Positions 32,856-44,372 of a stretch of 64,000 nucleotides of DNA are shown piece after piece (the stretch's first letter is position 1; every line of letters starts with the position of its first letter). This DNA is from Elephas maximus indicus. Lineage: Eukaryota; Chordata; Mammalia; Proboscidea; Elephantidae. The notes below the pieces were generated by a model that was not told the DNA's origin, searched no databases, and saw only the letters and a list, made by a program, of their open reading frames with translations. The position numbers were made by a program, and so were the translations under genes. The stretch lies in the NCBI RefSeq assembly GCF_024166365.1, contig NC_064844.1, positions 3,742,001 through 3,806,000 of the forward strand, written 5' to 3'.

Positions 32856-34354
32856 TATCCCAACACCAGAACTCATAGTGTCAAGCAGAATTATTTCCTC
32901 TCCTTACTCACAAGACCTTTCTCCCAACATTTTCCACACCTTTTCCTCTATCCTGGCCTGAAATCCCAGAGTCAGTGTTTCTAACTCTGTCACTCCCCCT
33001 CGGCTAAGGCCCTCACAGGGAACTGCAAAGCTCCCTCCCATCCTCACCTCTTCAGTGCTCCTTAGCTGAAATAGTTCATCCCAGGCGAGCAAACCAGCAC
33101 TGGTCTTAGTTCTTGCTACTGGACGAGCTGGGTTCCACCTTCTCCTTAATTTATTATGGAACATTTTTCTGACCAAGTTTGGGGTTCAGAATATTGTAGT
33201 AGGCATCACAGGATAGAGTCAAAATTTCCTTCTCCCTTTAGCTCCTCAGAGCAGTGTTTTTGTTTACCCTTTTATAGACTGCAAACGACTTTGATATCTT
33301 GACGCAAGAAAGGGAACTTAAACCTTAGGAAAAAACGCTCCTATGTACAAAGCTCTGGATATAATTTCAGAGTGTTCGAGGATCGTTTGAAACTACGGGA
33401 ATTCATGGGTTTCTAACCCCAAAGAAGTAAAAAGGGGTCTGATGCCTCACCTACTGACTGAATTTCATGGGTGCCACCAGCTAATAGCTTCCTCTTAGCC
33501 ATAAATATTGAATATATTTCCACATTCCACACAACTGTTACTTAGAAGGGGGATCCCATGGCTGCAGTTGTTGTTTAACAGCCTCTAACAAATGCAGAGA
33601 ATGAGGAAGGCTTCCTTCTTCCTCCAGTTTTTTACTTTTTCTTGAGCTTCTGCTCTCTCCACCCTTTAAACTACATGGCAACCACATACATTACAGCAGA
33701 TTTCAAATATCCCCCGAAACCACAGGTGGCCGTCTTCCTGTATTCGGTTACCGTCTGCTCTCCTCCAGTCCTTGTTCTCCATTCTCTGACCAGACACATT
33801 GGTCCCGTCCACTTACGTGATGCCCATCTCACTCTTCCTCTTTTGCACTGTGGATCCAACGGCATCAGCAGTGCCAGCGGCATCAGAGAGGACGGAGTGG
33901 GAAGAAGAGGAGACAGGGGAGGCTCTCCCTCAGGAATCTGTGCAACTGTGGCCACAGGATTGTTCAAGACCAATTAAGTCAATGTTGCCTTGGCTCCAAG
34001 ACAGCGTTTATTGCTGAGGGGAACTGTCAGCTTAATTTGTGATGAGGTCAACTGGCTCAGGGCCAGAAACACTAACTCCCCAAGTGAAGGGTCAATACTG
34101 AAGGGGATGAAATGTATCCCCTCTGCCGGGTTGCTTCCCTTGAGTTGCAGCTCAGAGTTCGGGATGTGCTGAAGCCTTTCTTTCAGGGATAAAGTCTGAC
34201 CCCTTAAGGCTGATCAGATCAATAATGAGGCTTAGTGCTCGCTAATGGAAACAAGCAGGACACGTGCTACAGCAGACAGGTTTCAAACCGGACACTGAAC
34301 AACCCTGGGCTCCCCACTCTCTTCATCTCAGGTCTTGCGCTAACTACACTTCAT
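32856..34354. other. Unassigned noncoding sequence
   Basis: No named repeat. Overlapping frames on both strands at 33642-33977 (111 and 100 codons) share the same DNA, so at most one could be real. Neither shows a domain, and I treat both as chance. Confidence 0.35.
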
Positions 34355-34490
34355 CTCTGTAGAACTTTGCTCATCAAAGTGTGACCAGGGGACTGCAGCT
34401 TGCCAGACTGCAGAATCCTGGATTGCCTTCACATCTGCTGAATCAGAGTCTGCATTCTGAAAAGATACCAGAAAATTCATACCCACATTG
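34355..34490 (+). mobile_element. MER20/MER5-like hAT element fragment
   Basis: 'tcaaagtgtgaccaggggac' and 'ctgctgaatcagagtctgca' match the order in such nonautonomous DNA elements. Only about half is recognisable. Confidence 0.55.
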
Positions 34491-34739
34491 AAATTTTTAA
34501 AAAACATGTTATTGTGTTTTTGGTGGATGTTTGCACAGAAAATTAGGCTCTCATTTAACAATTTCTATACATACCGTTCAGTGACATTGGTTACATTCTT
34601 CACAATATGTCAGCATTCTCGTTATTTCCAATTTGGCCATTCTGTTTCCATTAATCTAGCTTCCCTGTCCCCCTCGCCTTCTCATCTTTGGTCTAGGGTA
34701 AATGTTTGCCATTTGGTTTCATCTAGATGATTATTTTGA

Positions 34740-35280
34740 GAAGCACAGTACTCACTGGTGGTATTATTAATTCTACGGGTCAATTTGGCTGAAAGGTGAC
34801 CTCTGGGAGTGGTGTGAGTTCCAAGTTTAAAGAGTATCTCAAGGCGATAGTCTCAAGGGTTCATCTAGTCTCTACCAGTTCAGTAAGTCTGGCCTTTTTT
34901 AGGAATTTGAGGTTTATTCTACATTTTCCTCCCATTCAATCCAGGGCCATCCACTGAGTACCTGCTTGGAACAGTTGGTAGTGGTAGCTGGGCACCATCT
35001 AGTTCTTCTGGTCTCAGGATAGGTGATAGCATTATTTGCATAGACTATTGGTTCCATAGACTAGTTTCTTCTTTGAGTCTTTGTCTTCCTTCTTTCTCTT
35101 TTGCTCCAGTTGAGTGCAAACCAATAGTTGTATCTTAAGTGGCTACTCACAAGCTTTTAAGACCCCAGGCACTACTCACCAAACTAGGATTAGAACGTTG
35201 TCTTTATGGACTGTATTATGCCAATTGACTGAGTTGTCCCATGAGGCTATGGTCCTAAGCCCTGCACATTGAAATTTAAG
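34740..35280. mobile_element. Unclassified interspersed repeat
   Basis: The wording ('gctgggcaccatctagttct', 'aagcttttaagaccccaggc', 'tatgccaattgactgagttg') is familiar to me as a repeat in elephant-type genomes, but I cannot name the family or decide between a LINE and an LTR source. No protein is recognisable. Confidence 0.4.
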
Positions 35281-35736
35281 AAGCACATTATAAAACCCAA
35301 AGAAAATGAGACTGTGTTTTCAGAGAACTCTCTAGCAAACCAGACTAACTCATTTACTCTTTTGATGAATAAAAACAAATTTAACTGGTTTGCATTGGCA
35401 CTGAGAATGTGGTTTTCAGAAAGTACTAGAGCCAGGTAAATGCTATCCCTTGGTGTTCCTTCTAAATACTCAAGAAGAATTAATGGAAGATAGAGGTGGA
35501 TGCATGGGTACAGACAGCTGTGGAACAAAGTCTGTCTCAGTTGCAAAGGAAAGGAAAGAAGGCTCCTCATTGCCAAGAGGAGGATAAAACCATAGCAAAT
35601 AGCTCTGAGGCCCAGCAGCTTTTTGATTGAAGCTTGTTGGGAGACTATGACTCAATTACGTGTCTCACTTTTGGTCCCAGTAATCTGTTCGGAAAACTCT
35701 CCTCTAATTAGTGTCTGTGCAGTGTTTCCCGGTGTG
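35281..35736. other. Unassigned noncoding sequence
   Basis: The 109-codon minus frame at 35247-35576 has no domain and partly overlaps the unclassified repeat. Confidence 0.3.
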
Positions 35737-36088
35737 ATAGACAGTGACGGAGCTCTATGATAGAGCACTCCCCTCTCCATGCATCACAAGGCCCATAGAC
35801 GGTGATGGAGCTCTATGATAGAGCACCCCCTCTCCATGCATCACAAGGCCCATAGACGGTGATGGAGCTCTATGATAGAGCACCCCCCTCTCCATGCATC
35901 ACAAGGCCCATAGACGGTGATGGAGCTCTATGATAGAGCACCCCCCTCTCCATGCATCACAAGGCCCATAGATGGTGACGGAGCTCTATGATAGAGCACC
36001 CCCCTCTCCATGCATCACAAGGCCCATAGACGGTGATGGAGCTCTATGATAGAGCACCCCCCTCTCCATGCATCACAAGGCCCATAGA
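35737..36088. repeat. 58-bp minisatellite, six near-identical units
   Basis: The word gagctctatgatagagc starts at 35750, 35808, 35865, 35923, 35981 and 36039 (periods 58, 57, 58, 58, 58). The units differ by only a few substitutions (cagtgacgg / cggtgatgg / tggtgacgg) and C-run length. Each unit contains the perfect palindrome gctctat-g-atagagc and the palindrome atgcat. The array is strikingly homogeneous. Confidence 0.97.
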
Positions 36089-36267
36089 TTATCATAGAGA
36101 GTCAGACATGATATGTTGCCCAAAGAACCGTCACCTGTGATGTATGAATTACACAAGTCTTGGTGTTTTAGGGACTCCTGTGAAGTGTCGGATCAAACAG
36201 AGCCATCAAAAACTTAGAGAAAGGGGCAAAAGAAATACATTAAGTGCTGATATAATGCTGATATGTG

Positions 36268-36425
36268 GGAAACCCTGGTAGCATAGTGGTTAAGTGCTAT
36301 GGCTGCTAACCAAAGAGTTGGCAGTTCAAATCCGCCAGGCGCTCCTTGGAAACTCTGTGGGGCAGTTCTACTCTGTCCTATAGGGTCGCTATGAGTCAGA
36401 ATCGACACGACGGCACTGGGCTGGG
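36268..36425 (+). mobile_element. AfroSINE-type SINE, short form, with target duplication
   Basis: Flanked by gctgatatgtg (36257-36267) and gctgatatatg (36426-36436). The tail 'gtcagaatcgacacgacggc' is present. Confidence 0.9.
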
Positions 36426-36849
36426 GCTGATATATGAAGCAAAACATTCCCAACTGTCAAGCAACCATATTCATATTGGGAAAATATTGTAAAATACAGA
36501 TTCCAATTACAATTTTTTTTTTTACTAAAATGACTTGGTAGTCTTTAATTCGCTACATAATATCAGCTATAAGAATCAATGCAAATTTTAGTCTTCCTCA
36601 TGTCAGGATGCTTCTCCAAATTCTTTCACAGTTTATAGCATAGTATTTCCATAAGCATCTCAAAAATTATTCTTATCTGATGGTTCAAGATAGACTTATC
36701 TTTATTTACAGCAACAAACTATAGCTGGCAAAAAATAAGGGGCAAAAAGACGATTCGTCAGACATTTTCCAACATAGTTTCCAATGCCACAGATAATTTC
36801 AGGGAGGGTAACTTAAGGTATAGAATATATATTCTATATCACAAGTATT
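36426..36849. other. Unassigned AT-rich noncoding sequence
   Basis: No repeat recognised. Ends in a short palindromic 'agaatatatattct' at about 36822-36835. Confidence 0.3.
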
Positions 36850-37016
36850 GGAAACCCTGGTGATATAGTGGTTAAGTCCTACGGCTGCTAACCAAAGGGT
36901 CGGCAGTTCGAACCCACCAGGCGCTCCTTGGAAACTCTATGGGGCAGTTCTACACTGTCCTATAGGGTCATTATGAGTTGGAATCGACTCAATGGCACTG
37001 GGTTTTTTTTTGGTTA
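36850..37016 (+). mobile_element. AfroSINE-type SINE, short form, with target duplication
   Basis: Complete copy. The target word acaagtat lies before (36841) and after (37019). It ends in 'gggttttttttttggtt'-type sequence. Confidence 0.88.
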
Positions 37017-37069
37017 TAACAAGTATGATTCTCGAATACACCCACTCTTCATTTATCAACATAGTTAGG

Positions 37070-37240
37070 TTCTAAAGACCAGGTCATTATGTGAAAATCA
37101 ACATTATGCAAAAATGGAGGATGACTACATCATTACATAACCTGCCAAATCACATCATCACATAACTTCCAAATTAAAACAGTGAAACACCTGAGAACCA
37201 CGGCCCAGCCAAGTTGACATATAACCTTAGCCATCACAGC
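37070..37240 (-). mobile_element. Partial MaLR-like LTR, same family as 24990-25623
   Basis: 'cacctgagaaccacggccca' and 'gccaagttgacatataacct' match 'ggaatcatggcctagccaag' and 'ttgaaacacatt' in the 25-kb LTR. Only the end of the LTR is present. Confidence 0.55.
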
Positions 37241-38034
37241 CAACACTGCTCTCGTCTTGCACCTCGACATTCATTTCTGCCAGGCGTACATTGTTAATGT
37301 GCAAAGGAGTTGGGTAGTAGATTTCATTCTATTGGTATAAAGGCGAAACGTCAGATAATGAGATAGACAATAAGTGAGGAGTGGGTGTTAAGAGAAAAGC
37401 ACCAGGATAAACTGCAGTTCCAGATTCACAATTAGGCACGATTGAAAAAGGCTGAGTTGGTCAAATGCCAGCTACTCCAACTACTCAAGGTTTCCATGCT
37501 CTGCACCTATTTGTCAGGTCAACAGTCTCTCGTGCAGACCCACTCAGACCGTTGTGTACAGGGGCAGAGGGACAAAGTAGATGTTTCACTCCATGGGCTC
37601 TGAAGGTCCAAACGCTTTGCAATTCATTGTTTTATGTATTTGTTATGCAGCAGAATGCTAAGATTGATATAAATACATAAGAAGACAAGTGTCTAAGATG
37701 AAACCAAAGCGAGAGTCCTTCCTTAAGGTTCTTGCATATCAGGGTTCTCCTTTACTATTTTTATCCCTCTTAAGTTGCACTGTATCAGTCAATATGTGAT
37801 ATCTGCCCAGCGTATCTTTTGGGAGGCCTGCTCACCCCTTGCCTGCTTACTGGTACACTTACGTAGTATCTTCTGGCGTCAATGTTAGAACACACTTAAA
37901 GAAAACAAAGTGGCAGCCAGCGTTCCTGTAAGCACTTGAACACAGCCCTCGCCCTGTCACTTAAGAAGACATTGTCCTTAAAATGAATACTTTGTAATAT
38001 AATAAAGAGTGTGTTGCCAGTCTTACAGCTCTGA
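37241..38034. other. Unassigned noncoding sequence
   Basis: No gene or recognised repeat. Confidence 0.3.
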
Positions 38035-38350
38035 GATTCGGACGCTGAACAGCATCCATTCCCTGGCAGCAAACTCAAGAGAACGTGAAAACGAGAAACG
38101 GGTGACGCTCCTAAGCTTCGTCTCTTTAATATTTCCTCAGTGTACCCCCGATCCTGTACGAAGCTAAACCCTGAAACCTCACCTTAAAGTGCCGTAATTT
38201 TACACATTTAACACAAGCTACGTTTTTGCCAACCTCGTAATACCCTCGTGCATTATTTTCCTACGTGCACTGTGCGCATCGCACATGTGGGCACATTATG
38301 TGCGTAGGCGTGTTATTTACGTGCGCATGCTATTTGCAAAAACACGGCAG
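38035..38350. promoter_or_regulatory. CpG-dense, repeat-free patch, possible regulatory element
   Basis: I count about 21 CpG dinucleotides in roughly 315 bases, in sequence that is otherwise not GC-rich and lies in a CpG-poor region. It contains 'gtgcgcatcgcacatgtggg' with the inverted pair cgcacat (38280-38286) / atgtgcg (38298-38304). There is no TATA box, ORF or RNA gene, so the function is inference only. Confidence 0.35.
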
Positions 38351-38625
38351 ATGTGCTTGAAAACATATTCTTTTAAGAACTGAAAATTATTAAACTATAG
38401 AAGATTTTTAAAACTCATAGATTGGAATTTTTGTCGGTGAGTGTTCCTATTTATCCAAAAATAACATGGTCCTTTTATGATTTTATGTGCAAGAAGAGGT
38501 TCAGGCCCACCAACACACCATAAAGCCAACTGCAGGCAGCGAAACTTGCGTTGAAGTACAGACGCACCCGACAAGCCCATCAGTGGTTCCAAACTGGCCG
38601 TGCTGGATGAGGGAGACACATATAC

Positions 38626-38654
38626 GGGGGCGGGGGAGGGGGAAGAAGGGAGGG
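38626..38654 (+). repeat. G-rich tract (G-quadruplex candidate)
   Basis: G5-C-G5-A-G5-aagaa-G3-A-G3 contains more than four G-tracts with short loops. Confidence 0.85.
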
Positions 38655-39667
38655 CTGTGTAAGGCAAGTTAGTTCCCACAGGGCCAGAACAAAAATAAAA
38701 ATAGCCACTGCTCAGATTTAGAACTTTTTTTTTAATTCCAGCATGTTAAAGTGGCCTGATTTCCTTCATTCCCAATCCAACCTTTCGCAAATCTTTTGTT
38801 TGTATTGCATTCTGCTTTCTGAGTCCATGAGGAGCATAAAGATATGTTTTGGTAATCTGTGTATACGTATTTGGAACATTTTAGAGGAATGTCCTCATTG
38901 TAATCCAGTAGACAACTCACTGAGGATAACAGAAACGTAATTCACACGGGGTCCCACGGTGGGTCTAGTCAGCCTGGCCCTCTGCATCCAGAACCAGCCT
39001 GGCGAGGCACCAGCAGTATTTTCTGCACCCCTTGCCCCTCGGTGTTCCTACCCACCTCTGCCTATGCCGCCTCCCCCCATTTAAGATCACCCCTTATCCT
39101 GTAGAGTATGTGCTGCTAACTTAATTTGGATCTAAACCCCATAAAATGAGTTCAAAACTTTTAAAAATTATTTTCAAAATACATCATCTTTTAGGATAAA
39201 GTTACATAATTTCAATCCCTATAATGTAAAATATATCTCCAAACATCTCCCCTTAACTTTCTTCTTTCAAGCTTTGAGCACTCTCTCCGGTTAAATTCTG
39301 AGGTCTGTGAGGAAATCTTCCTCAAAGCATGTTATGAGGTCCCTGTACCCGCTTTGCTTGTTCTGGCTGTCTGCATCACATTCTTTCCAATTCCAGACAT
39401 TGAAGGGCATCTGTGTGTGTAGAAACCAAAAATGTAGTAAGGATTTTTCACCCTCCATAATCGTGTGCCTAACAGTCATGGTACGGTCAAACCTGAGTTC
39501 TGCCTTATTCAAAATAAGTTAATTAATTTCTTTGTAAACATGAAAAAATGAAAGGAAAAAAAAATCCTTCAAGTGATAGACTGCCTAAAGAAGAAAGGCT
39601 AATTAGCAAGCCAGATAATGCAAATGGAAGATTTTAAAAAGTATGACTGATGATGATGGTCCTAGAA
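38655..39667. other. Unassigned noncoding sequence
   Basis: Overlapping frames occur on opposite strands at 38732-38940 and 39291-39522, with no protein signature. Confidence 0.3.
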
Positions 39668-39860
39668 GCTATTTGTTGAATCTCTTCTATGTGCCAATAT
39701 TGTTTCACGAAACACTTATCGTGACCCTACAAGTAAATGCTTATTTATTCTCATTTTTTCAGAGGAGAAACCAAAGATCGATGGCGTCAAGTCACTGACT
39801 TAAGGCATACAGCAGGTAAGCGGCACGTTAAACTGGCTGGTCTGATTTCCAAGACTGTGC
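39668..39860 (-). mobile_element. MIR, antisense
   Basis: 'ctatgtgccaatattgtttc', 'ttattctcattttttcagag' and 'cgtcaagtcactgacttaag' resemble the reversed MIR, diverged. Confidence 0.6.
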
Positions 39861-40264
39861 ACAACCTTTACACCAAAAACAGGCCCATTTACCCTTCATT
39901 CACAAGACGCCCTGAGATCTCCATGGAAGCCAGGGTTCCCCTGAATTTGGTGGATGCCACGGCTGGTGACACACAATGTCGGTCATCACCTAGGCTGACA
40001 GGTACGTGACGGGATCACAGAAAGATCAGTTACTACCTGTTCGTTACGAAGCTCAACGACAGTGCGCTGGTAGACAAGTAGCCCAGGGAAGCAAGTGCTC
40101 AGCACCTTCTAATCACCGACTCCGTCCGTAGTGGAGAGTTAGAAAAGCGTTGATACTGGGAGAGAGAGGGCTCAAGAAGAAAAAAAATAAGAATTCTTTC
40201 AAGTTGGGAAAATTTTTGTGAGGATCTTTTTAAAGTGAATGAACGAAGTCTTTTTGTCAAGAAT
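39861..40264. other. Unassigned noncoding sequence
   Basis: No gene or recognised repeat. Confidence 0.3.
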
Positions 40265-40470
40265 AAAGCAACCAATTGCCATTGAGTGGATTCTGACCCA
40301 CGGCGACCCCGTGCATGTTAGAGCAGAGCTGTGCTCCACAGGGTTGTCCATGGCTAGCTTTTTTAAAGCAGGTCACCAGGCCTGTCTTCCGAGGCACCTC
40401 TGGGTAGACTCGAACTGTCAACCTTCCAGTTAGCAGCCAAGCGCATTCACCGTTTACATCACGGCCTCTC
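40265..40470 (-). mobile_element. AfroSINE-related SINE, third body type, antisense
   Basis: 'gccattgagtggattctgac' tail, 'agggttgtccatggctagct' body, 'cttccgaggcacctctgggt' and 'ccagttagcagccaagcgca' head. Same body type as 18130-18320. Confidence 0.82.
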
Positions 40471-40479
40471 ACAGAGTCA

Positions 40480-41149
40480 AGTCAAACCTAAGCCCTCTAA
40501 ATGTCAACAGAAATGCAGGAAATCGTGCCAAGCTTGGAAACAGTGAGTCTGGACCAATCTCTTCCTTTGAAAGTTTATGGAACTGATGTGATTTTTCTCG
40601 GAACTCCTGCGCTTTCAGTCAGCTCTTCCTGAGCCTTTGATATGACAGGTATCACTTATAACTCCTGCCTGCCCAGTACAACATTATCCGCCTCAGTTTC
40701 CACTCTGTAAGTTATCTGTCTGCCTCAATCATCCTATCCCTAAAATGGGGTTAATAGTATCAGCCTTCGTTTACCTTGAACAAATATTACTGGGAAAAAT
40801 GAGAATATAAATTAAATTGGCTTGCAGCTCTTTGGAAGAAAGTTGCCTTAGAAACACAGGCTTCTTATTCCTCCGTAGAAAAAGCTAAATGTATAAGGGC
40901 TTCCACGGTGCTGCCAGCTGCAATTTTGCACTTTTTTAACCCTAGGCAGAAGGACTACATTAATTCCAGTCCCTAGGTGAACCTTTTATTCCATTTTCCA
41001 CTGGAGGAAAGAAAAAGTTACTTTGCAAAGAAAAGAAAGAAGGGGGAAAAAATGTAGTATTCCCAAACCTCATTTACGGAACATTCTGTTCTCCAAATTA
41101 CAGCACAGCAAGCAGGCAAGTGGGAACTTTCAGAACGCTGCATCCAGGC
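40480..41149. other. Unassigned, repeat-poor sequence
   Basis: No recognised repeat or gene. May contain conserved noncoding sequence around 40560-40700. Confidence 0.3.
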
Positions 41150-41290
41150 CCGTTCCACACAGCACCCACTAATACAAAATGGCTTTAATTACTTTAATAT
41201 AAATCCTGGAAATGCGCAGATGGATTGTAATAATTATGCAAAAACACGTGGTCCTTTATAGAAACACAGATCTTGTAAGTTCAAAAGAGA
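41150..41290. promoter_or_regulatory. Candidate conserved noncoding element
   Basis: AT-rich, repeat-free block with several homeodomain-type words (taattactttaatat, tgtaataattatgcaaa, the last also octamer-like). Conservation is inferred from texture only. Confidence 0.25.
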
Positions 41291-41430
41291 ATGGAAGGAA
41301 CACAAGTTCAACACGGTACATCGGGAAGCAGAGCTCCTAAGAAGTCCTGCATCTCAAACGCCAAGCTGCAGGCTGCATCCCATGTGACAGTTGTTATGGA
41401 AACCCTGCTTTCTGAGTGAACAGCAGAGTG

Positions 41431-41594
41431 AAAAACCAAAAACCAAACCCCTTGGCGTTGATCCATTCCGACTCATAGCAACCCTATAGGTCAGAGCAGA
41501 ACTGCCCCATAGAGTTTCCAAGGAGTGCCTGGGGATTTGAACTGCCAACCTTTTGGTTAGCTGCTGCAGCACTTAACCACTATGCCACCACGGT
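41431..41594 (-). mobile_element. AfroSINE-type SINE, short form, antisense
   Basis: 'aaaaaccaaaaaccaaaccc' start, 'cagagcagaactgccccata' body and 'ttggttagctgctgcagcac' head. Confidence 0.87.
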
Positions 41595-42476
41595 GAATAT
41601 CTACCTCAAATCAGCTCAGTGGGCTAGTGCACAGATTAACAACTCCCCAAGACTACAGTGACTTGGAGTTCTTCCTTGAGATAAATTTAAAAACATATAT
41701 GCATACAGTAAAACCTGCAAAAGTTGGAAGCTGTGTAAGATGGAAATCTGTCAGAGAAGGAAAACTGAAATATTTTCCACTAATACGGAGCGACAGAAAA
41801 GTGGTGAGATTGCACCCTGTCGAAGACGGAAAACTTGTGTGACCTCGAAAAACAAGGCAGTCAAGTTACGGTTTTCACGGTCTCGTCTCGCAGGTTTCAC
41901 TGCACACACACACACATACACACACACACGTATGCAATCTAATGGAAGTTTAAATTTTTCCGAACACTCTTCTTCACCTAGGACAGTCAACCCTCGTCAC
42001 TAAACGTATGAGTGTGACTATGTCTCTGAGTCACACTCGCTCACTCACATCCTTTTTCATTTAAGGCTTAGTGAACGAAAAGATCTGATGCTTTGCCAAA
42101 AAGACAATTTTAAAAAAAAAAAAAATCATGTTTCTTCACTTCCCCTCTAAATTAGCGCAGGAGAAGTCCTCGGGAAAGGAGCGTTGAGTTATTATCATTG
42201 TCATTTTTAAATCAAGCGGGTCATATATAAATGTGGAGAAATCCCCAGGCACAACAGAAAGGTCAGTTAAACATGGTTTTCATATTTCCTTGCGTCTGAT
42301 ATGAGATTGTAGCTGATTCCTATTGATATTAAAACAACCTTTCATAAATCATAATACAAATACTTCCACCTCTCCGTGTAGATAGAATTCGCCCATTTGC
42401 TGACTTAATTAAAGGCTCACAGTATAAAATATGAACTAGGACACACTGCGGTTTGTTTTCCTGTTTCACATTTTAC
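41595..42476. other. Unassigned sequence with a short CA repeat
   Basis: A (CA)n run with one TA interruption lies at 41902-41930. The frames around it partly encode His-Thr from the repeat. No gene. Confidence 0.4.
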
Positions 42477-42580
42477 ACGGAACGACATGCCAAGGAGAAC
42501 GCGTGAGTGCAACAGGCACCGGTGTCACAAACTCCGCCGTAACGGGCGTGCACTCGCCCACTGGGTCAACATCTTTCCGT
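42477..42580. promoter_or_regulatory. Small CpG cluster
   Basis: About 11 CpGs in about 105 bases ('ctccgccgtaacgggcgtgc') immediately upstream of an AT-rich block. No ORF or promoter motif is seen. Confidence 0.3.
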
Positions 42581-42710
42581 TTATTAGCATGACAAAGGAC
42601 ACAATTATTTTGGATATGCCTGAATGCAATTTTCATTAACTTTGCAATGATTTATTAACAAAAGTGTCAGGAATGTAATAAAAGCAGCAGGACTCCTCAA
42701 AATGCCAAAA
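42581..42710. promoter_or_regulatory. Candidate conserved noncoding element
   Basis: Repeat-free AT-rich block with 'tttcattaactttgcaatga' and 'tttattaacaaaagtgtcag'. It has the look of vertebrate developmental CNEs. Conservation not tested. Confidence 0.28.
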
Positions 42711-42972
42711 TAAAATTTTTTTTTAAAAAATGAAGAATACAGCAGAATTTCCCAACACGCCTAACGGCGTCAGGTCAATGAGGTTGCCTGATTCCATCAA
42801 AAGCATCACCATGGTGAGTGAACTCGGCAATTAACGAAGAGTAAGCACAAAAAATGCTAATATCTCATTTGAATGTAATTATGCAGAGATTACTGTTCAC
42901 TGGAACAAGAAAAGGGATTTTAATTGTCATCCAAAGTTACATGCAAACCCGGAATTCTAGTTAACTTTTTTT

Positions 42973-42987
42973 GGGGGGGGGGGGGGG
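42973..42987 (+). repeat. G15 homopolymer
   Basis: Fifteen consecutive G, followed by CGCGGTGGGG. Prone to length variation and assembly error. Confidence 0.95.
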
Positions 42988-43129
42988 CGCGGTGGGGTAG
43001 TTCATATGGGAATAAAGCACACAGCTCACAAATTTCTATGTTCAGGGACCTTGTAAAAAAGGCATTGCCTTTGTATAAGGGATACAACTTGCAAAGTTTT
43101 AAAATAACATCACTCCATGTATATTGGCA

Positions 43130-43392
43130 AGGTTAGTTTGTAATAAGGTTCACCATCGTTTGCATTTTAATACTATTTGATCTCATTTACATGTTTAAAT
43201 TTGTTCCTGTAATAAAATTCATTAGTATGTTTATCATAACCACATAATGAATATAGCCCTTATGTAAAATAAAAAATTGAAAGTACATTAGAGACATTAC
43301 AAGCTGTTTGAAATTACTGTGCTTTGCATATTATACCTTATTAATTAAATTATAAATTATTTATTTATGTATTTCTTTAATCAGGGGCACGC
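43130..43392. promoter_or_regulatory. Candidate conserved noncoding element, source of a local duplication
   Basis: Repeat-free AT-rich block. Its right end (about 43323-43390, 'ttataccttattaatta' to 'tttaatcaggggcac') was copied to 44943-45005. Confidence 0.3.
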
Positions 43393-44189
43393 ACTAGAAC
43401 AATATTATATTAGGATAAGAAACACAATACAACTCACAGCTAATTCACATGTGGGCCCGTTTTTCGTGGAGACAGGCAGATTCGTTTTGCCATGGGGTGG
43501 GGGGGGCGAATGCCACCCCCTGCTGTGCATCAAGGGACGGGAAATCGCTGTTTAAAAGGGGGTAGAGGGCGGAGAGAATAAATGTTACTTGTGCAAGTTA
43601 AAAACTTCACTTGTTAGTGTAATATCTCCCTGCGCTTTCTCCTTTTATTAGTATAATTAGACCAGACGTGCAGAGGGAAGCAGAGAAGAAATCACAAAAG
43701 GAGTTCATACCATGTCCCTTCTACGTGGAGTCCACTGGCAAGGAAAAAGTCATCTTTTCTATTTTTTTCTTTTGCTTTCTTAGTCAACAGAGAGAGAGAA
43801 CATAAGTGAGGGTGAGAGGGAGCAGGAAAAGGAGCAAAGATGAACCCGGGATTTAGAGAAACAGTACTAAGTTTATTTTTTTAATTCACCTTTTAAAAGC
43901 GTTAAAAACAAAATACCAAGAAGTATGAGTGGGAGGAATACCGGTTGTCCCCTTCTCATTATGCTCTTCTGGCTTCTAGATCTCTTTTTAAGCAATTTTT
44001 CTAGCCATGAGTTTGGTTACGCTAGTTTGCTCAGGGGCTTGGCCTGTGTCTGCTGTACGCACGGCAGGCTCAGTTGCTCTGGTGAGCAATTGCTTTGGTC
44101 AGACATGGTGTGCTTGGATACGGCTCAGCCAGCGAAGAAGCTCTGGAGGGAGGGAGGCTCAGTGAACCCCCTGGTTCAAAAAGTGTTTA
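43393..44189. other. Unassigned noncoding sequence
   Basis: Includes a G-run with one T interruption near 43495-43506. The 90-codon frame at 43925-44197 starts with a hydrophobic stretch, but I see no supporting context and treat it as chance. Confidence 0.3.
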
Positions 44190-44372
44190 GGCTTTGAGTC
44201 AACAGGTCGGGATTTTAATCAAAGCGGTCTCCTCACCTTCCAAGGAGGAATAATCCTAACTGACAGAGTTGTTCTGAAGATTAAATGAGATTAACATTCG
44301 CCAAGGGTGTAGCATAGTTCCTACCTCATAAAAATAGATGTTCAATAAATGTTAAGTCCAGGGCTACTTTCG
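44190..44372 (+). mobile_element. MIR, sense, degraded
   Basis: 'agttgttctgaagattaaat', 'gagattaacattcgccaagg' and 'gatgttcaataaatgttaag' follow the MIR 3' half. Confidence 0.6.

Noticed and set aside
33642-33977. Opposing 111- and 100-codon frames
   Set aside because: They overlap almost completely on opposite strands and neither shows a protein signature.
35737-36088. CRISPR-like array
   Set aside because: The 58-bp units are directly contiguous with no unique spacers, in a mammalian genome. It is a minisatellite.
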